A DNA stretch of 45,573 nucleotides from Psychrobacter sp. UBA5136 (GCF_002414005.1 NZ_DHYG01000044.1:1-45573); one strand, 5' to 3'; numbered from the stretch's first letter, positions 35,539-44,583 are shown. Translations and numbers: made by a program. The notes: generated by a model not told the origin, from the sequence alone.

Positions 35539-36375
35539 ATGAATTTATTTACGACCCTTCAACAATTTGTGCCACAGCAGCAGATGAGTAAAGTCGCTGG
35601 ACGTTTGGCCGCTAGCCGTCATCCGTACGTCAAACGCGCGTTTATCCGCAGCTTTGCCAAAGCTTACAATGTCAGCTTGGATGAATACGAGCGCCAAAGT
35701 TTTAACGCTTACGAGAGCTTTAACGACTTTTTTACCCGTGAGCTAAAAGGCGATGCGCGTATTATTGATAGCAGCGCAGACGGTATCGTCAGCCCTGCTG
35801 ATGGCATCATCTCGCAGCTCGGGCAAATCTCTGACCATAAGCTGCTGCAAGCCAAAGGTCGTCATTACGATATTGGCCAACTGCTTGCTGATAGCGAAGA
35901 TGGCAAATATTTTGCTGATGGCAGTTTTGCTACCGTGTATCTCGCGCCGAGCGACTATCACCGCGTGCACATGCCATTTGCAGGTACTTTAACCAAGACC
36001 CGTTATATACCGGGCACGCTATTTTCTGTGAATAATGTCACGGCAGCCAACGTACCGGATTTATTTGCCCGTAACGAGCGCTTGGTTTGTCTGTTTGACA
36101 CAAAATATGGCAAAGCAGCGGTGGTAATGGTTGGGGCAATGATTGTCGCTGGTATCGAAACGGTAGCAACTGGCAAAATTAGCCGCACCGATACTATCCA
36201 AGAAGCGCTGCACAATATGAGCTTTAAAAAAGGCGATGAGCTTGGACGCTTTTATTTAGGTTCAACCGCCATTATCGTTTTACCAAAAGCGGCAAAAGCC
36301 GATTGGCAAGATGGCTTAACGGCTAATAGCATTGTGCAAATGGGACAGCTATTGGGTGTTGCTAAACCCCAGTAA
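35539..36375 (+). CDS. psd: Phosphatidylserine decarboxylase proenzyme
   Basis: The enzyme makes phosphatidylethanolamine at the inner membrane. From the ATG at 35539 the proenzyme has 278 residues. It shows SPADGIISQLGQ, YLAPSDYHRVHMPFAG, PGTLFSVN and NLFARNERLVC-type motifs. The self-cleavage motif LGST has its serine at Ser242. Cleavage there would give a beta chain of 241 residues and a pyruvoyl alpha chain of 37. The ATG is preferred to a TTG 45 bases upstream because homologues begin close to it, although the ribosome binding site is weak. It ends at a very strong terminator. Confidence 0.94.
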   Translation: MNLFTTLQQFVPQQQMSKVAGRLAASRHPYVKRAFIRSFAKAYNVSLDEYERQSFNAYESFNDFFTRELKGDARIIDSSADGIVSPADGIISQLGQISDHKLLQAKGRHYDIGQLLADSEDGKYFADGSFATVYLAPSDYHRVHMPFAGTLTKTRYIPGTLFSVNNVTAANVPDLFARNERLVCLFDTKYGKAAVVMVGAMIVAGIETVATGKISRTDTIQEALHNMSFKKGDELGRFYLGSTAIIVLPKAAKADWQDGLTANSIVQMGQLLGVAKPQ

Positions 36376-36391
36376 TTTTTTTACTATTGAT

Positions 36392-36437
36392 AAAAAGCCC
36401 AGTTAAACGTAAATATTGACGTTTAACTGGGCTTTTT
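36392..36437. terminator. Very strong bidirectional terminator between psd and the HD gene
   Basis: AAAAAGCCCAGTTAAACGT (36392-36410) and its exact complement at 36419-36437 form a perfect 19-bp stem with an 8-nt loop. The A and T ends act as the U-run in either direction. Confidence 0.93.
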
Positions 36438-36489
36438 GTTTTCTTTTTTATTTTTTATTTCTTTTTTGACAGTGACGTTGAGCTGCTAT

Positions 36490-37101
36490 TTACGCATCAA
36501 TCAACCAGCCTTGCTCAGTTGCAAAATCAATCTGCTCTGTTAGCCAGTCATGAATACTAGGAAAGCTGTCTTTAATAAACCCCAGTACGCCTGTCACTTG
36601 TGAGCGCGTCACCTCATGATCACTCCATGTTTTGCCGCCCGTATTTATATTTAACAAAAATGGCAAAATTCGATCGACCACTCTGAGCAGTTCGGCTTCT
36701 TTACTACTGCCAGTCTCTTGCGCTTCCCAAATCTCACTTAAGTTTTTAATACCATTGCCGGGCTCGTTTTGCAATCGCGCAATACCCTCGCGCTCTTCAA
36801 CGTGAGCATCACCACGGCTATTGGCAAATAAAAAGGTATCCCCTGCATCGACTTCACCCAAATCGTGAATGAGCGCCATTTTAAGTAACCGCTCATGATT
36901 AACGTCGAGCTTAAACAATTCAGCGATGGACCAGCAGGCCATGGCCAAATGCCAAGAATGCTCGGCGGAGTTTTCTAAGCGCGTCGTACCCGTCACATAG
37001 CTGCGCCGATTGACGCGTTTTAGGGCATCAAGCTCTAATAAGAAATGGGTAACATCATTGATATCAATATTTGCGGTAAGATTGGGATTGGTTAATAACA
37101 T
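36490..37101 (-). CDS. HD-domain phosphohydrolase (HDDC2/5'-nucleotidase-like)
   Basis: The 203-residue protein has the HD metal-binding pattern: His48 in NSAEHSWHLA, His79-Asp80 in LIHDLGEVDAGDTF and a later Asp in VVDRILPFL. The pattern fits the HDDC2/YfbR-like branch, whose members dephosphorylate (deoxy)nucleoside 5'-monophosphates. Within that branch substrates differ, so the exact one is not known. It is a single-gene unit that uses the shared terminator with psd. Confidence 0.87.
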   Translation of the reverse strand: MLLTNPNLTANIDINDVTHFLLELDALKRVNRRSYVTGTTRLENSAEHSWHLAMACWSIAELFKLDVNHERLLKMALIHDLGEVDAGDTFLFANSRGDAHVEEREGIARLQNEPGNGIKNLSEIWEAQETGSSKEAELLRVVDRILPFLLNINTGGKTWSDHEVTRSQVTGVLGFIKDSFPSIHDWLTEQIDFATEQGWLIDA

Positions 37102-37230
37102 AGGAGTCTCTGGTTTTTAAAAATTTATTGTGCTTATTTTAGCGTGTTACGTAAGCACTTATGAGATAGGCAGCGCTAAAATGAGAGCATGCCCTAGTCA
37201 ACGATACACATTATCAACGCAGAAACCCTT

Positions 37231-37260
37231 GAGGTCAAAAACTATGAGGTCAAAAACTAT
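37231..37260. repeat. Perfect 15-bp tandem duplication
   Basis: GAGGTCAAAAACTAT occurs twice without a gap (37231-37245 and 37246-37260), in the spacer between the HD gene and the isochorismatase-family gene. Confidence 0.9.
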
Positions 37261-37290
37261 CACAAAACAGCTTTTATAATGATAGTCCAT

Positions 37291-37321
37291 AAAAAATAGC
37301 GCTTATATGATTAAGCGCTAT
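37291..37321 (-). terminator. Terminator of the isochorismatase-family gene
   Basis: ATAGCGCTTA (37296-37305) pairs perfectly with TAAGCGCTAT (37312-37321). On the minus strand the stem is followed by a T-run. It lies 54 bp after the stop codon. Confidence 0.88.
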
Positions 37322-37375
37322 CTGTGTCAAACAGCTGAAAATTTTTTTAGGAAGATTTTTAAAACTTTACAGCCG

Positions 37376-37951
37376 TTATTTAATCAAATTACTAATGGTC
37401 TTAAAGGCAGGGTCTTTACTGCTGCGGCATAATTCAAACAAAATGGATTCTACCGTACTGATAACCCCGCCAGCGCGGCGGATACGGCGAATCGCTTGTT
37501 TTTTATCATAAGGAAAGCGCGAGCCGACCGCATCACCAATGATAACCGGCTGCATGCCATTATCGAGCAAATCAAGCGCGGTTTGCATCACGCAAACATG
37601 CGCCTCCACGCCAAATAATAAGACAATACTGCGATTTTGCTGGGCCAAATAATGCCACGAATCATCGTTATCACAGGCGCTAAAGGTCACTTTTTCAAAA
37701 CTTTTGGCGTTATCGTCTTCGAGTACCTCACGTATTTCAGGTAAGGTATCGCCCAGTCCTTTTTTATATTGCTCATTAAGCATGATAGGAATATCAAGAG
37801 CTTGTAGGCCTTTAATCAGAGTGACGGTTTTTTTGACAATATTTTCATGGTCATAGATGTGCGGCGTCAAGCGTTCTTGGATATCAATAATCATTGCTTG
37901 GGTATTTTCGCGGGCGATACGATAAGTGCGATCGGTAATCATGGTAGACAT
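37376..37951 (-). CDS. Isochorismatase-family cysteine hydrolase
   Basis: The 191-residue protein carries the Asp-Lys-Cys catalytic triad of the family: Asp23 in AMIIDIQERL, Lys87 in SFEKVTFSA and Cys120 in GVEAHVCVMQTALDLL, with the cis-peptide before it (GVEAH). It is of the YcaC/nicotinamidase-like subgroup. Because the window also carries NAD salvage genes, a nicotinamidase was considered, but the metal-binding motif of PncA (DxHxxxxH) is not seen, so the amide substrate remains unknown. AAGGAG upstream supports the start. Confidence 0.88.
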   Translation of the reverse strand: MSTMITDRTYRIARENTQAMIIDIQERLTPHIYDHENIVKKTVTLIKGLQALDIPIMLNEQYKKGLGDTLPEIREVLEDDNAKSFEKVTFSACDNDDSWHYLAQQNRSIVLLFGVEAHVCVMQTALDLLDNGMQPVIIGDAVGSRFPYDKKQAIRRIRRAGGVISTVESILFELCRSSKDPAFKTISNLIK

Positions 37952-38162
37952 AGTACACTCCTTGTACGACTGACATTGATAACTAAATGCTAGTGTTGGC
38001 TTATAGGTTTTATTAATTGACGAGCTTATTTGCTTTACTGTTATTTAGTCACAGATTTCTGAGGGCGTCAATGAAGATAATTTTTAATAACAACTTATGC
38101 ACACGTTATGAACATGAGGCCATGAACATGATGTAGTAACGCAATTTTTAGCATGCAGCCAT

Positions 38163-38195
38163 AAAAAAACCCCAATCATAAAGATTGGAGTTTTT
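38163..38195 (-). terminator. Terminator of the fadBA unit
   Basis: On the minus strand AAAAACTCCAATC pairs with GATTGGGGTTTTT (one T-G wobble) around a 5-nt loop and continues in T. It is 37 bp after the fadA stop. Confidence 0.88.
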
Positions 38196-38232
38196 ATTAA
38201 ATAAATCAGACTAAAATTGCTCGTTAAAAAGC

Positions 38233-39405
38233 TTACACACGCTCAATCACAGTGGCGATACCTTGACCTAGACCGATACACATAGTTGCAAGGCCAATCT
38301 CAGTATCCATCTGCTCCATGGCGTTTAGCAACGTAACCGTGATACGCGCACCTGAACAGCCGAGTGGATGGCCGAGAGCAATTGCACCACCATTGATATT
38401 AACGATGTCTTGCTTATCGGTTAAGTTTAACGCTTTTAGTACCGATAGCGCTTGGGCAGCAAACGCTTCGTTTAGCTCGATGGTTTGCATGTCATCAAGG
38501 CTCATGCCAGCACGTTTTAGCGCTTTTTGCGTGGCAGGAACGGGACCATAACCCATGATAGCCGCGTCACAACCAGCAATCGCCATGCTACGGATACGCG
38601 CACGTGGTTTTAGACCCAAATCTTTGGCTTTTTGCGCGCTCATGACCAGCATTGCTGAGGCACCATCAGAGAGTGCTGATGAAGTTGCAGCCGTTACCGT
38701 ACCGCCTTTTGGATCAAAGGCTGGACGTAGCTTTTGCATTTGCTCCATCGTTGCGTCTGGACGAATCACTTCATCGACAGTACATAGTTGCAAGCGACCA
38801 GCGGCATCATGGCCTTCGATACCGATGATTTCATTGTCAAAACGACCCTCTACCGTGGCAGCCCATGCACGGCGATGTGACTCAAGACCAAAAGCGTCTT
38901 GCTCTTCGCGGGTAATGTTATTCATACGGCCAAGCATTTCAGCCGTTAAACCCATCATGTTTGAAGCTTTTGCATAGTGCTTTGAGGCTTCTGGGTTTAA
39001 GTCAACGCCATGCATCATGCCGACGTGACCCATGTGCTCAACACCGCCAATGATGAAAATTTCACCTTGGTTGGTCATGATTTGCGCCGCAGCTGTGTGT
39101 AGTGCTTGCATAGAAGAGCCGCACAGACGGTTGACGGTTTGGCCTCCAGTGGTCTTAGGAATATCCGCTAGCAAACCGATGTTGCGGCCAATGTTTAAAC
39201 CTTGCTCTAGCGTCTGGTTGACACAGCCCCAAATAATGTCTTCAACGTCACGGGGGTCAAAGTCGTTACGCTCAACCAAGGCACGAACCAATTCAGCAGA
39301 GATGCTATCAGCGCGAACGTGGCGGAACATACCGTTTTTAGATTTACCCATCGCTGAACGTACGCCATCTACGATGACCACGTCTTTTGGACTTAAAGTT
39401 GTCAT
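38233..39405 (-). CDS. fadA: 3-ketoacyl-CoA thiolase (beta subunit)
   Basis: The enzyme catalyses the last step of fatty-acid beta-oxidation, splitting 3-ketoacyl-CoA with CoA. The 390-residue protein has the acyl-accepting Cys95 in NRLCGSSMQALH, the histidine in GGAIALGHPLGCSGAR and the second catalytic cysteine in ATMCIGLGQG. These match the FadA class (about 387 residues) that forms the alpha2beta2 complex with FadB. GGAAG supports the start. fadB lies 235 bp upstream on the same strand, and a terminator follows. Confidence 0.96.
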   Translation of the reverse strand: MTTLSPKDVVIVDGVRSAMGKSKNGMFRHVRADSISAELVRALVERNDFDPRDVEDIIWGCVNQTLEQGLNIGRNIGLLADIPKTTGGQTVNRLCGSSMQALHTAAAQIMTNQGEIFIIGGVEHMGHVGMMHGVDLNPEASKHYAKASNMMGLTAEMLGRMNNITREEQDAFGLESHRRAWAATVEGRFDNEIIGIEGHDAAGRLQLCTVDEVIRPDATMEQMQKLRPAFDPKGGTVTAATSSALSDGASAMLVMSAQKAKDLGLKPRARIRSMAIAGCDAAIMGYGPVPATQKALKRAGMSLDDMQTIELNEAFAAQALSVLKALNLTDKQDIVNINGGAIALGHPLGCSGARITVTLLNAMEQMDTEIGLATMCIGLGQGIATVIERV

Positions 39406-39640
39406 ACTATCTTCCTTTTCAATTTTTATTGTCAGTGTAGTCAGTCCAATTTAGCGCCATTACTTCGTCAATCTCGCTTAAAGCACAATACGCACATCTG
39501 CGCTCGATTTCCTTGTACTAACCCTAAATGTAACTCACTATAATCGTACGTCTGCTATTAAAAAATATTGATATTAAATATAAATAGCTTGCACTATCAT
39601 CAGCAAACGTACGGCACTTCATCCTAGTAATGACCGCCCA

Positions 39641-41800
39641 TTACGCCGTTGCGTAAAAGGTCTCGCCTGCTGCTGCCATGTCGCGAATTTTCTGCGGCGC
39701 TTCATAGGCTTTGCCAAGATGCGCGTATTTTTCGCATAGCGCCAAGTAGTTATCCAGACCCATTTGGTCGATATAACGGCATGGACCACCGCGGAATGGC
39801 GGGAAACCGACGCCCATAATCATTGCCATATCGGCTTCACTTGGCGTGCTGACGATGTTGTCTTCTAGGCAGCGTACGGTTTCATTACAGAACGCCAGCA
39901 TGGTGCGGTCGATGATGGTTTGATCATCAAAGGTTTGCTTGTCGCTATCCGTCGTTGCTTTTAGCAGCTCATAAGTTGCTTCGTCAGCGACTTTCTTTGG
40001 CTTACCGCGCTTGTCAGTCTCATATTTATAGAAACCAACACCGTTTTTCTGGCCTAGGCGGTTGTTTTCATATAAATGCTCGATAGCACCTTTATAATCA
40101 GGCTTCATGCGGTCAGGGAAACCTTCTGCCATCACTTCTGCGCCGTGTACGCCAGTATCTAAACCGACGACGTCGATTAGGTAAGCAGGACCCATCGGCC
40201 AGCCGAATTTTTCCATGACTTTATCGACATGAGCAAAATCCGCACCTTGCTTGAGCAGCAAATCAAAGGCACCAAAGTATGGGAATAGCACACGGTTGAC
40301 CAAGAAACCTGGGCAGTCGTTAACCACAACGGGCACTTTACCCATTTTAGACGCTAGCGCAACCGTAGTTGCAATCGCTTCTTCAGATGATTTCTCACCG
40401 CGGATAACTTCAACCAGTGGCATACGGTGAACTGGGTTAAAGAAATGCATACCAACGAAGTTTTCTGGACGCGCAAGTGCTTCAGCCAAATAAGTAATAG
40501 AAATCGTCGAGGTGTTTGACGCTAGGATACAGTCGTCTTTTACCAAATCTTCAACTTCTTTTAGTACCGCACGCTTAACCTTTGGATTTTCAACCACCGC
40601 TTCGATAACGATATCAGTTTCGCTAAAGTCGCCATAGTTCAATGTTGGACGGATACGGCTTAAGGTTTCGCCCATTTTTGCTGGGGTCATCTTTTTGCGT
40701 TCGACCATTTTGCTTAGCAGTTTGCTGGCTTCGCCCATACCAAGTTCTAATTGCTCAGACTTGATGTCTTTCATGATGATTGGCAAGCCTTTGCTGGCTG
40801 CCTGATAGGCGATACCGCCGCCCATGATACCTGCGCCTAATACGGCCGCCTCGTTAATCTCATGCGCTTTCTTGCTGTGCTGCTTGGCAAGTTTTTTCAC
40901 CAATTGATCGTTTAAGAACAGACCAACCAAGCTCTCTGCTTGTGGCGTTTTCGCGGCTTTAGCAAAACCTGCCGCTTCTACTTCAATCGCTTTATCACGT
41001 GGCAAGTTTACGTGCTTTTCAATCGCTTCAATCGCGATTGCTGGCGCTGGGTACTGCTTAGGATTGGCTTTGGCAAAGATCATACCTTTGGCGCTGTTAA
41101 AGGCCATCGCTTGCTCAAGCTGGTTGAGCTTAACCGGATTTAGCTTCTCTTCACGCTTTGCTTGCCAATCAAGCTCACCTGAGATACATTTTTTGACCAA
41201 ATCAATCGCCGCGTCTTGCAAGTCATCAGCAGGAACCGTCGCATCAACGAGGCCAAGCTTTAGCGCATCAAGTGGTTTTTTCGGTGTGCCTGTAGCAATG
41301 AGTTCAAGCGCATTGTCGATACCAATCACACGCGTACTACGCACCGTGCCACCAAAACCTGGGAAGATACCCAATTGGGTTTCTGGCAGACCGATGATGG
41401 CTTTGTCGCTCATAACGCGGTATTCACAAACCAGCGTCATCTCACAACCACCGCCAAGCGCTGCGCCATTGATGGCCGCTACTTTTGGAAATGGTAGGTC
41501 TTCAAAACGGTTAAAGGTGTCATTGATATTGACGACCCAATCTTTGATCTCGTTTTCTGGCTGCTTAAAAGAACCAACGAATTCTGTGATGTCCGCACCA
41601 GCGATAAAGACGCCTTTGCTCGAGGTGACGATTAAGCCCTTAACGTCATCGGCTTTTTCTAGCGCAGTCACAACTTCAGCAAACTGCTTATTGGTTTCAG
41701 CATCAAACTTGTTCACGCTCTCATTTTCGGCGTTGTATTGCATGTTGGCGATGCCATCCTCTAGCATAGTCACCGTAATGCGATTTCCTTGGTATACCAT
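39641..41800 (-). CDS. fadB: Fatty-acid oxidation complex alpha subunit
   Basis: This multifunctional protein has enoyl-CoA hydratase, isomerase and 3-hydroxyacyl-CoA dehydrogenase activities. The 719-residue sequence has an N-terminal crotonase domain with Glu120 (LGGGCEMTL) and Glu140 (IGLPETQLGIFPGFGG). An NAD-binding Rossmann domain follows (AAVLGAGIMGGGIAYQAASK), then the dehydrogenase motif HFFNPVHRMPLVEVIRG and a C-terminal helical domain. GGAG six bases upstream supports the start. It precedes fadA, and the 798-bp spacer upstream must carry its promoter. Confidence 0.97.
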   Translation of the reverse strand: MVYQGNRITVTMLEDGIANMQYNAENESVNKFDAETNKQFAEVVTALEKADDVKGLIVTSSKGVFIAGADITEFVGSFKQPENEIKDWVVNINDTFNRFEDLPFPKVAAINGAALGGGCEMTLVCEYRVMSDKAIIGLPETQLGIFPGFGGTVRSTRVIGIDNALELIATGTPKKPLDALKLGLVDATVPADDLQDAAIDLVKKCISGELDWQAKREEKLNPVKLNQLEQAMAFNSAKGMIFAKANPKQYPAPAIAIEAIEKHVNLPRDKAIEVEAAGFAKAAKTPQAESLVGLFLNDQLVKKLAKQHSKKAHEINEAAVLGAGIMGGGIAYQAASKGLPIIMKDIKSEQLELGMGEASKLLSKMVERKKMTPAKMGETLSRIRPTLNYGDFSETDIVIEAVVENPKVKRAVLKEVEDLVKDDCILASNTSTISITYLAEALARPENFVGMHFFNPVHRMPLVEVIRGEKSSEEAIATTVALASKMGKVPVVVNDCPGFLVNRVLFPYFGAFDLLLKQGADFAHVDKVMEKFGWPMGPAYLIDVVGLDTGVHGAEVMAEGFPDRMKPDYKGAIEHLYENNRLGQKNGVGFYKYETDKRGKPKKVADEATYELLKATTDSDKQTFDDQTIIDRTMLAFCNETVRCLEDNIVSTPSEADMAMIMGVGFPPFRGGPCRYIDQMGLDNYLALCEKYAHLGKAYEAPQKIRDMAAAGETFYATA

Positions 41801-41833
41801 TTGAAACTCCTTGCTATATAACGAAAGCTACGG

Positions 41834-41862
41834 TTTAAAATTAAAAGCTTTAAAATTAAAGC
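41834..41862. repeat. 15-bp tandem repeat upstream of fadB
   Basis: TTTAAAATTAAAAGC (41834-41848) is followed by TTTAAAATTAAAGC (41849-41862), one base shorter. It lies 34 bp upstream of the fadB ATG, in the likely leader or promoter. Confidence 0.75.
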
Positions 41863-42292
41863 CCATAGCCAGTTATTGTTAGAAAAACGAGTAATAACAC
41901 CGCCAATCCACCGTCTTATAAAGTCAGTATGATTGAACAGTGCAGATGTCTTTATTATCCAGCGCTCATGTTTATTCATTTTTTGTGCCGCGTTTTACCA
42001 CGCTTGCACCCATGAATACGGCGCTTTATTTATATACGATTGTTACCGGTACTGATGTTATAAATACTGACTGAGCATTGAGATGATAGGTTACTTAAAA
42101 TAAGGTTAAAAACCCATCCGCTAAGTACCAGACCATTTTTACGCCAATTAGTGTAGGGGATTATGCCCCTGACTGTCACAAGCTAATACCATACTCGCAA
42201 GTCACTCTTAAGTCGATACCAACTCTTTACCTTGCTGCCAAGGTGCTTTAAGTGATGCTTTGTATACTGAGATTATATGATGAGTGCTATTC

Positions 42293-42356
42293 TTTCAATC
42301 TTTAGCGCTTTTAATCTTTAGAGCTTTCAATTCTAAGCGCTTTTATTTCTAATAGC
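42293..42356. repeat. Four-copy degenerate 16-bp tandem array
   Basis: Four consecutive 16-bp units run from 42293 to 42356: TTTCAATCTTTAGCGC, TTTTAATCTTTAGAGC, TTTCAATTCTAAGCGC and TTTTATTTCTAATAGC. The first is the most conserved and the last the most diverged. The array is non-coding and lies about 240 bp upstream of ispA. Confidence 0.75.
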
Positions 42357-42598
42357 GTCAATCCTGATAAATAGCATTTTCTATCTCTAACCCACTGCAT
42401 CATCAGAACATATTCAACCGCTAAGTTAAATCAATAATACGTAACGAGGGCTTGTTGCATTATTACGATTTTTTAACAGGCCTTTTTAACATTAAGCCGT
42501 CAAAAATGCGTCATTGATAATACTTGCCGCATAAGCAATGTAATCTATCATGCTACACTAACGCTATTTTTATTATTGACCTGATAAATGGTTGGATT

Positions 42599-43690
42599 AT
42601 GACTGTTTCCTCTTCTTCTACTTCTACGCCAAGCTTTACGCCTGCCAGCCTTGGGCCTTCAAGAATTATGTCCTTTGCTGGCTTTAATAATAACACTGAG
42701 CAATTTCATAGCGCCGTGCGCGCACAACTCGCACGAGATATCGAGATGCTGTTTGCTTACGCCGAGCTACCAAGCCCACTGCTTGATGCTTGCCGTTATG
42801 TGATGACCGGTCAAGGCAAATTGGTACGCCCACTATTGGTTGCCAGTGCCTTTGCCAGCGTCAATCAAAGCAATGCTAATGACGATGTTGTTAATAGCAC
42901 GAATGAAAATGATAATTTAGAATCTCTGCTAGAAAACGACTCAGATTATGATATGTGCCGCCGCGCCGCACTGGCGGTAGAGCTTTTGCATACCTATTCG
43001 TTGGTGCATGATGACCTGCCTTGTATGGACGATGACGAGCTGCGCCGTGGTCAGCCAACCGCACATATTGTCTTTACCGAGGCAACCGCCCTACTGGCAG
43101 GGGACGTTCTACAAACACTTGCCTTTGAAGTATTAACCGCCGAGCTGCCAACCTTTGCGCCGTTTGATTCCGCCATCGCAAGCCAGCTATTTGCCGTCTT
43201 TACGCCTCGCGCCAGACGTATGGTAGCGGGGCAGATGCTTGATCTTAATGCTGAAGCCAGTACGAATATCACGCAAAGCGAGCTAGAAGCCATCCACCGT
43301 GATAAAACCGGTGCCTTAATTGAAGCGGCAATGCTGATGGGCGGCATTTGTGCGGGTGCCACAGCGCCGCAGCGCATCGCTCTACAAGATTGCGCGCAGC
43401 ATATTGGTTTGGCTTTCCAAGTCCAAGACGATATTTTAGATGTGACCACCAGCACCGATACGCTGGGCAAACCTGCCGGCAGCGATGAAAAATTAGACAA
43501 ATCCACCTATGTAAAATTGATGGGCGTTGAGCAGGCTACCCGCTATGCGCAATCGCTATTTAATGACGGACGCGCAGCTATTATTCGTGAATTAAGCGGT
43601 CGCGATTTGAACAATCGTGAGCTTAATATCAGTAAGGACAATGATGCGCTATTGGCACTAATCGAATGGCTTTGGTCACGTAAAAAATAA
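42599..43690 (+). CDS. ispA: Farnesyl diphosphate synthase with polar insertion
   Basis: The enzyme condenses IPP with DMAPP and geranyl diphosphate to make farnesyl diphosphate. From the ATG at 42599 the product has 363 residues. The first Asp-rich motif, DDLPCMDDDE, is at 138-147 and the second, DDILD, at 277-281. GQGKLVRPLLV and LHTYSLVHDDLP are typical of bacterial IspA. Compared with E. coli IspA (299 residues) there is an N-terminal Ser/Thr-rich extension and an insertion of about 30 Asn/Asp-rich residues before the first motif (VNQSNANDD onwards). The start is uncertain, because the ribosome binding site is weak and an ATG at 42668 is an alternative. Confidence 0.92.
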   Translation: MTVSSSSTSTPSFTPASLGPSRIMSFAGFNNNTEQFHSAVRAQLARDIEMLFAYAELPSPLLDACRYVMTGQGKLVRPLLVASAFASVNQSNANDDVVNSTNENDNLESLLENDSDYDMCRRAALAVELLHTYSLVHDDLPCMDDDELRRGQPTAHIVFTEATALLAGDVLQTLAFEVLTAELPTFAPFDSAIASQLFAVFTPRARRMVAGQMLDLNAEASTNITQSELEAIHRDKTGALIEAAMLMGGICAGATAPQRIALQDCAQHIGLAFQVQDDILDVTTSTDTLGKPAGSDEKLDKSTYVKLMGVEQATRYAQSLFNDGRAAIIRELSGRDLNNRELNISKDNDALLALIEWLWSRKK

Positions 43691-43730
43691 GCTTAGCAAT
43701 AAACATTAAAAACGATAAAGGGTGGTTAAC

Positions 43731-44549
43731 ATGGACAGTACCCCTACTCCGCGTATTTATCTCGGCACGGGCGGTTATAGCGATACCGATTTACTTGGGA
43801 CGCTGTATCCCACTGGCACCAAAAAAACGGACTTTTTACGCGAATACGCCAAGCAATACGGCGCGGTCGAGATTAATAGCACCTTCTATGCGCCGATCGG
43901 ACAAAAAGCCTTTGCTGGTATGGTTGATAAAGCCTACGTGCAAGCGAATAGTGAGTTGAAGTTCGCCGTCAAACTGCATCAAGACTTTACCCATGCGCGT
44001 AAAGGCACCGCCGAACATGCTGAGGCTTTTCTAAACGCTCTATCCCCGCTCATCGAAGTGGATGCGCTCGCGCCACTACTACTGCAATTCCCGCACGGCT
44101 TTGACCGTACCCGCGAGCATCGGCTCTATCTCGCCAATTTGGTCAGTTGGTTTAAAGACTATCCGTTAGCCGTTGAGTTTCGCCATAACGGCTGGCATAC
44201 CCCGCAAGTGGTTGATAGCTTTGTCGAGCAAGGCTTGATTTGGTGTAGCGTCGATTATCCCAAGGTCAGCGGGCTACCACCGTCACGGCTGATATTTACT
44301 CAGCGCACTGGCTACCTGCGCATGCATGGTAATAATCTAAACTGGTGGGATGCGATGAGCGCCAGCGATCGGCATGATTATCGCTATAGTGAGACTGAGA
44401 TGCAGGACTGGGCGCAGGCGATTGCCAATCAGCGTCAACATTTTGATACGCTGTATATTTTCTTTCAAAATACCGTCAATGCCCATGCATATTATAATAT
44501 TGCGATGTTAAGGGAAGCGTTGAGTAAGTTTGGGTTTGAGGTGCTTTAA
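43731..44549 (+). CDS. DUF72 (YecE-like) TIM-barrel protein
   Basis: The 272-residue protein matches the DUF72 family: LGTGGYSDTDLLGTLYPTGT near the N-terminus, then YGAVEINSTFYAPIG, FAVKLHQDFTH, LLQFPHGF, LAVEFRHNGWH and YLRMHGNN. The family is common in bacteria and archaea and has a TIM-barrel fold, but its activity is not known. The ATG at 43731 is preferred to an in-frame GTG three codons earlier because GGTGG lies just before it. It starts 40 bp after ispA and may be co-transcribed. Confidence 0.92.
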   Translation: MDSTPTPRIYLGTGGYSDTDLLGTLYPTGTKKTDFLREYAKQYGAVEINSTFYAPIGQKAFAGMVDKAYVQANSELKFAVKLHQDFTHARKGTAEHAEAFLNALSPLIEVDALAPLLLQFPHGFDRTREHRLYLANLVSWFKDYPLAVEFRHNGWHTPQVVDSFVEQGLIWCSVDYPKVSGLPPSRLIFTQRTGYLRMHGNNLNWWDAMSASDRHDYRYSETEMQDWAQAIANQRQHFDTLYIFFQNTVNAHAYYNIAMLREALSKFGFEVL

Positions 44550-44583
44550 TAGAAAAATCATTGCTGCTTGGAGTAAGCAAATC

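Larger units (their letters stand above)
41801..42598. other. Long divergent spacer between fadB and ispA
   Basis: At about 800 bp this is the largest gap in the window. It holds two tandem repeats (41834-41862 and 42293-42356). I looked for palindromes of the PsrA or FadR kind near the fadB start and saw none that I would call. No reading frame here has a credible start and family motif. Confidence 0.45.

Noticed and set aside
37376..37951. Isochorismatase-family gene considered as nicotinamidase (pncA) to complete NAD salvage
   Set aside because: The Asp-Lys-Cys triad is present, but the DxHxxxxH metal site of PncA is not.
41064..41804. A 246-codon open frame on the plus strand opposite fadB
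   Set aside because: It is a mirror of the highly conserved fadB coding strand, has no ribosome binding site and no family motif, and is rich in Ser and Pro as expected of antisense frames.
42446..42475. Sequence around GGGCTTGTTGCATTATTACG considered as an insertion-sequence end
   Set aside because: No transposase, no matching inverted repeat and no target duplication can be seen in the spacer.
43051..43506. A 151-codon frame on the minus strand opposite ispA
   Set aside because: The Asp-rich motifs and full-length homology on the plus strand make ispA certain, and the opposite frame shows no known fold.
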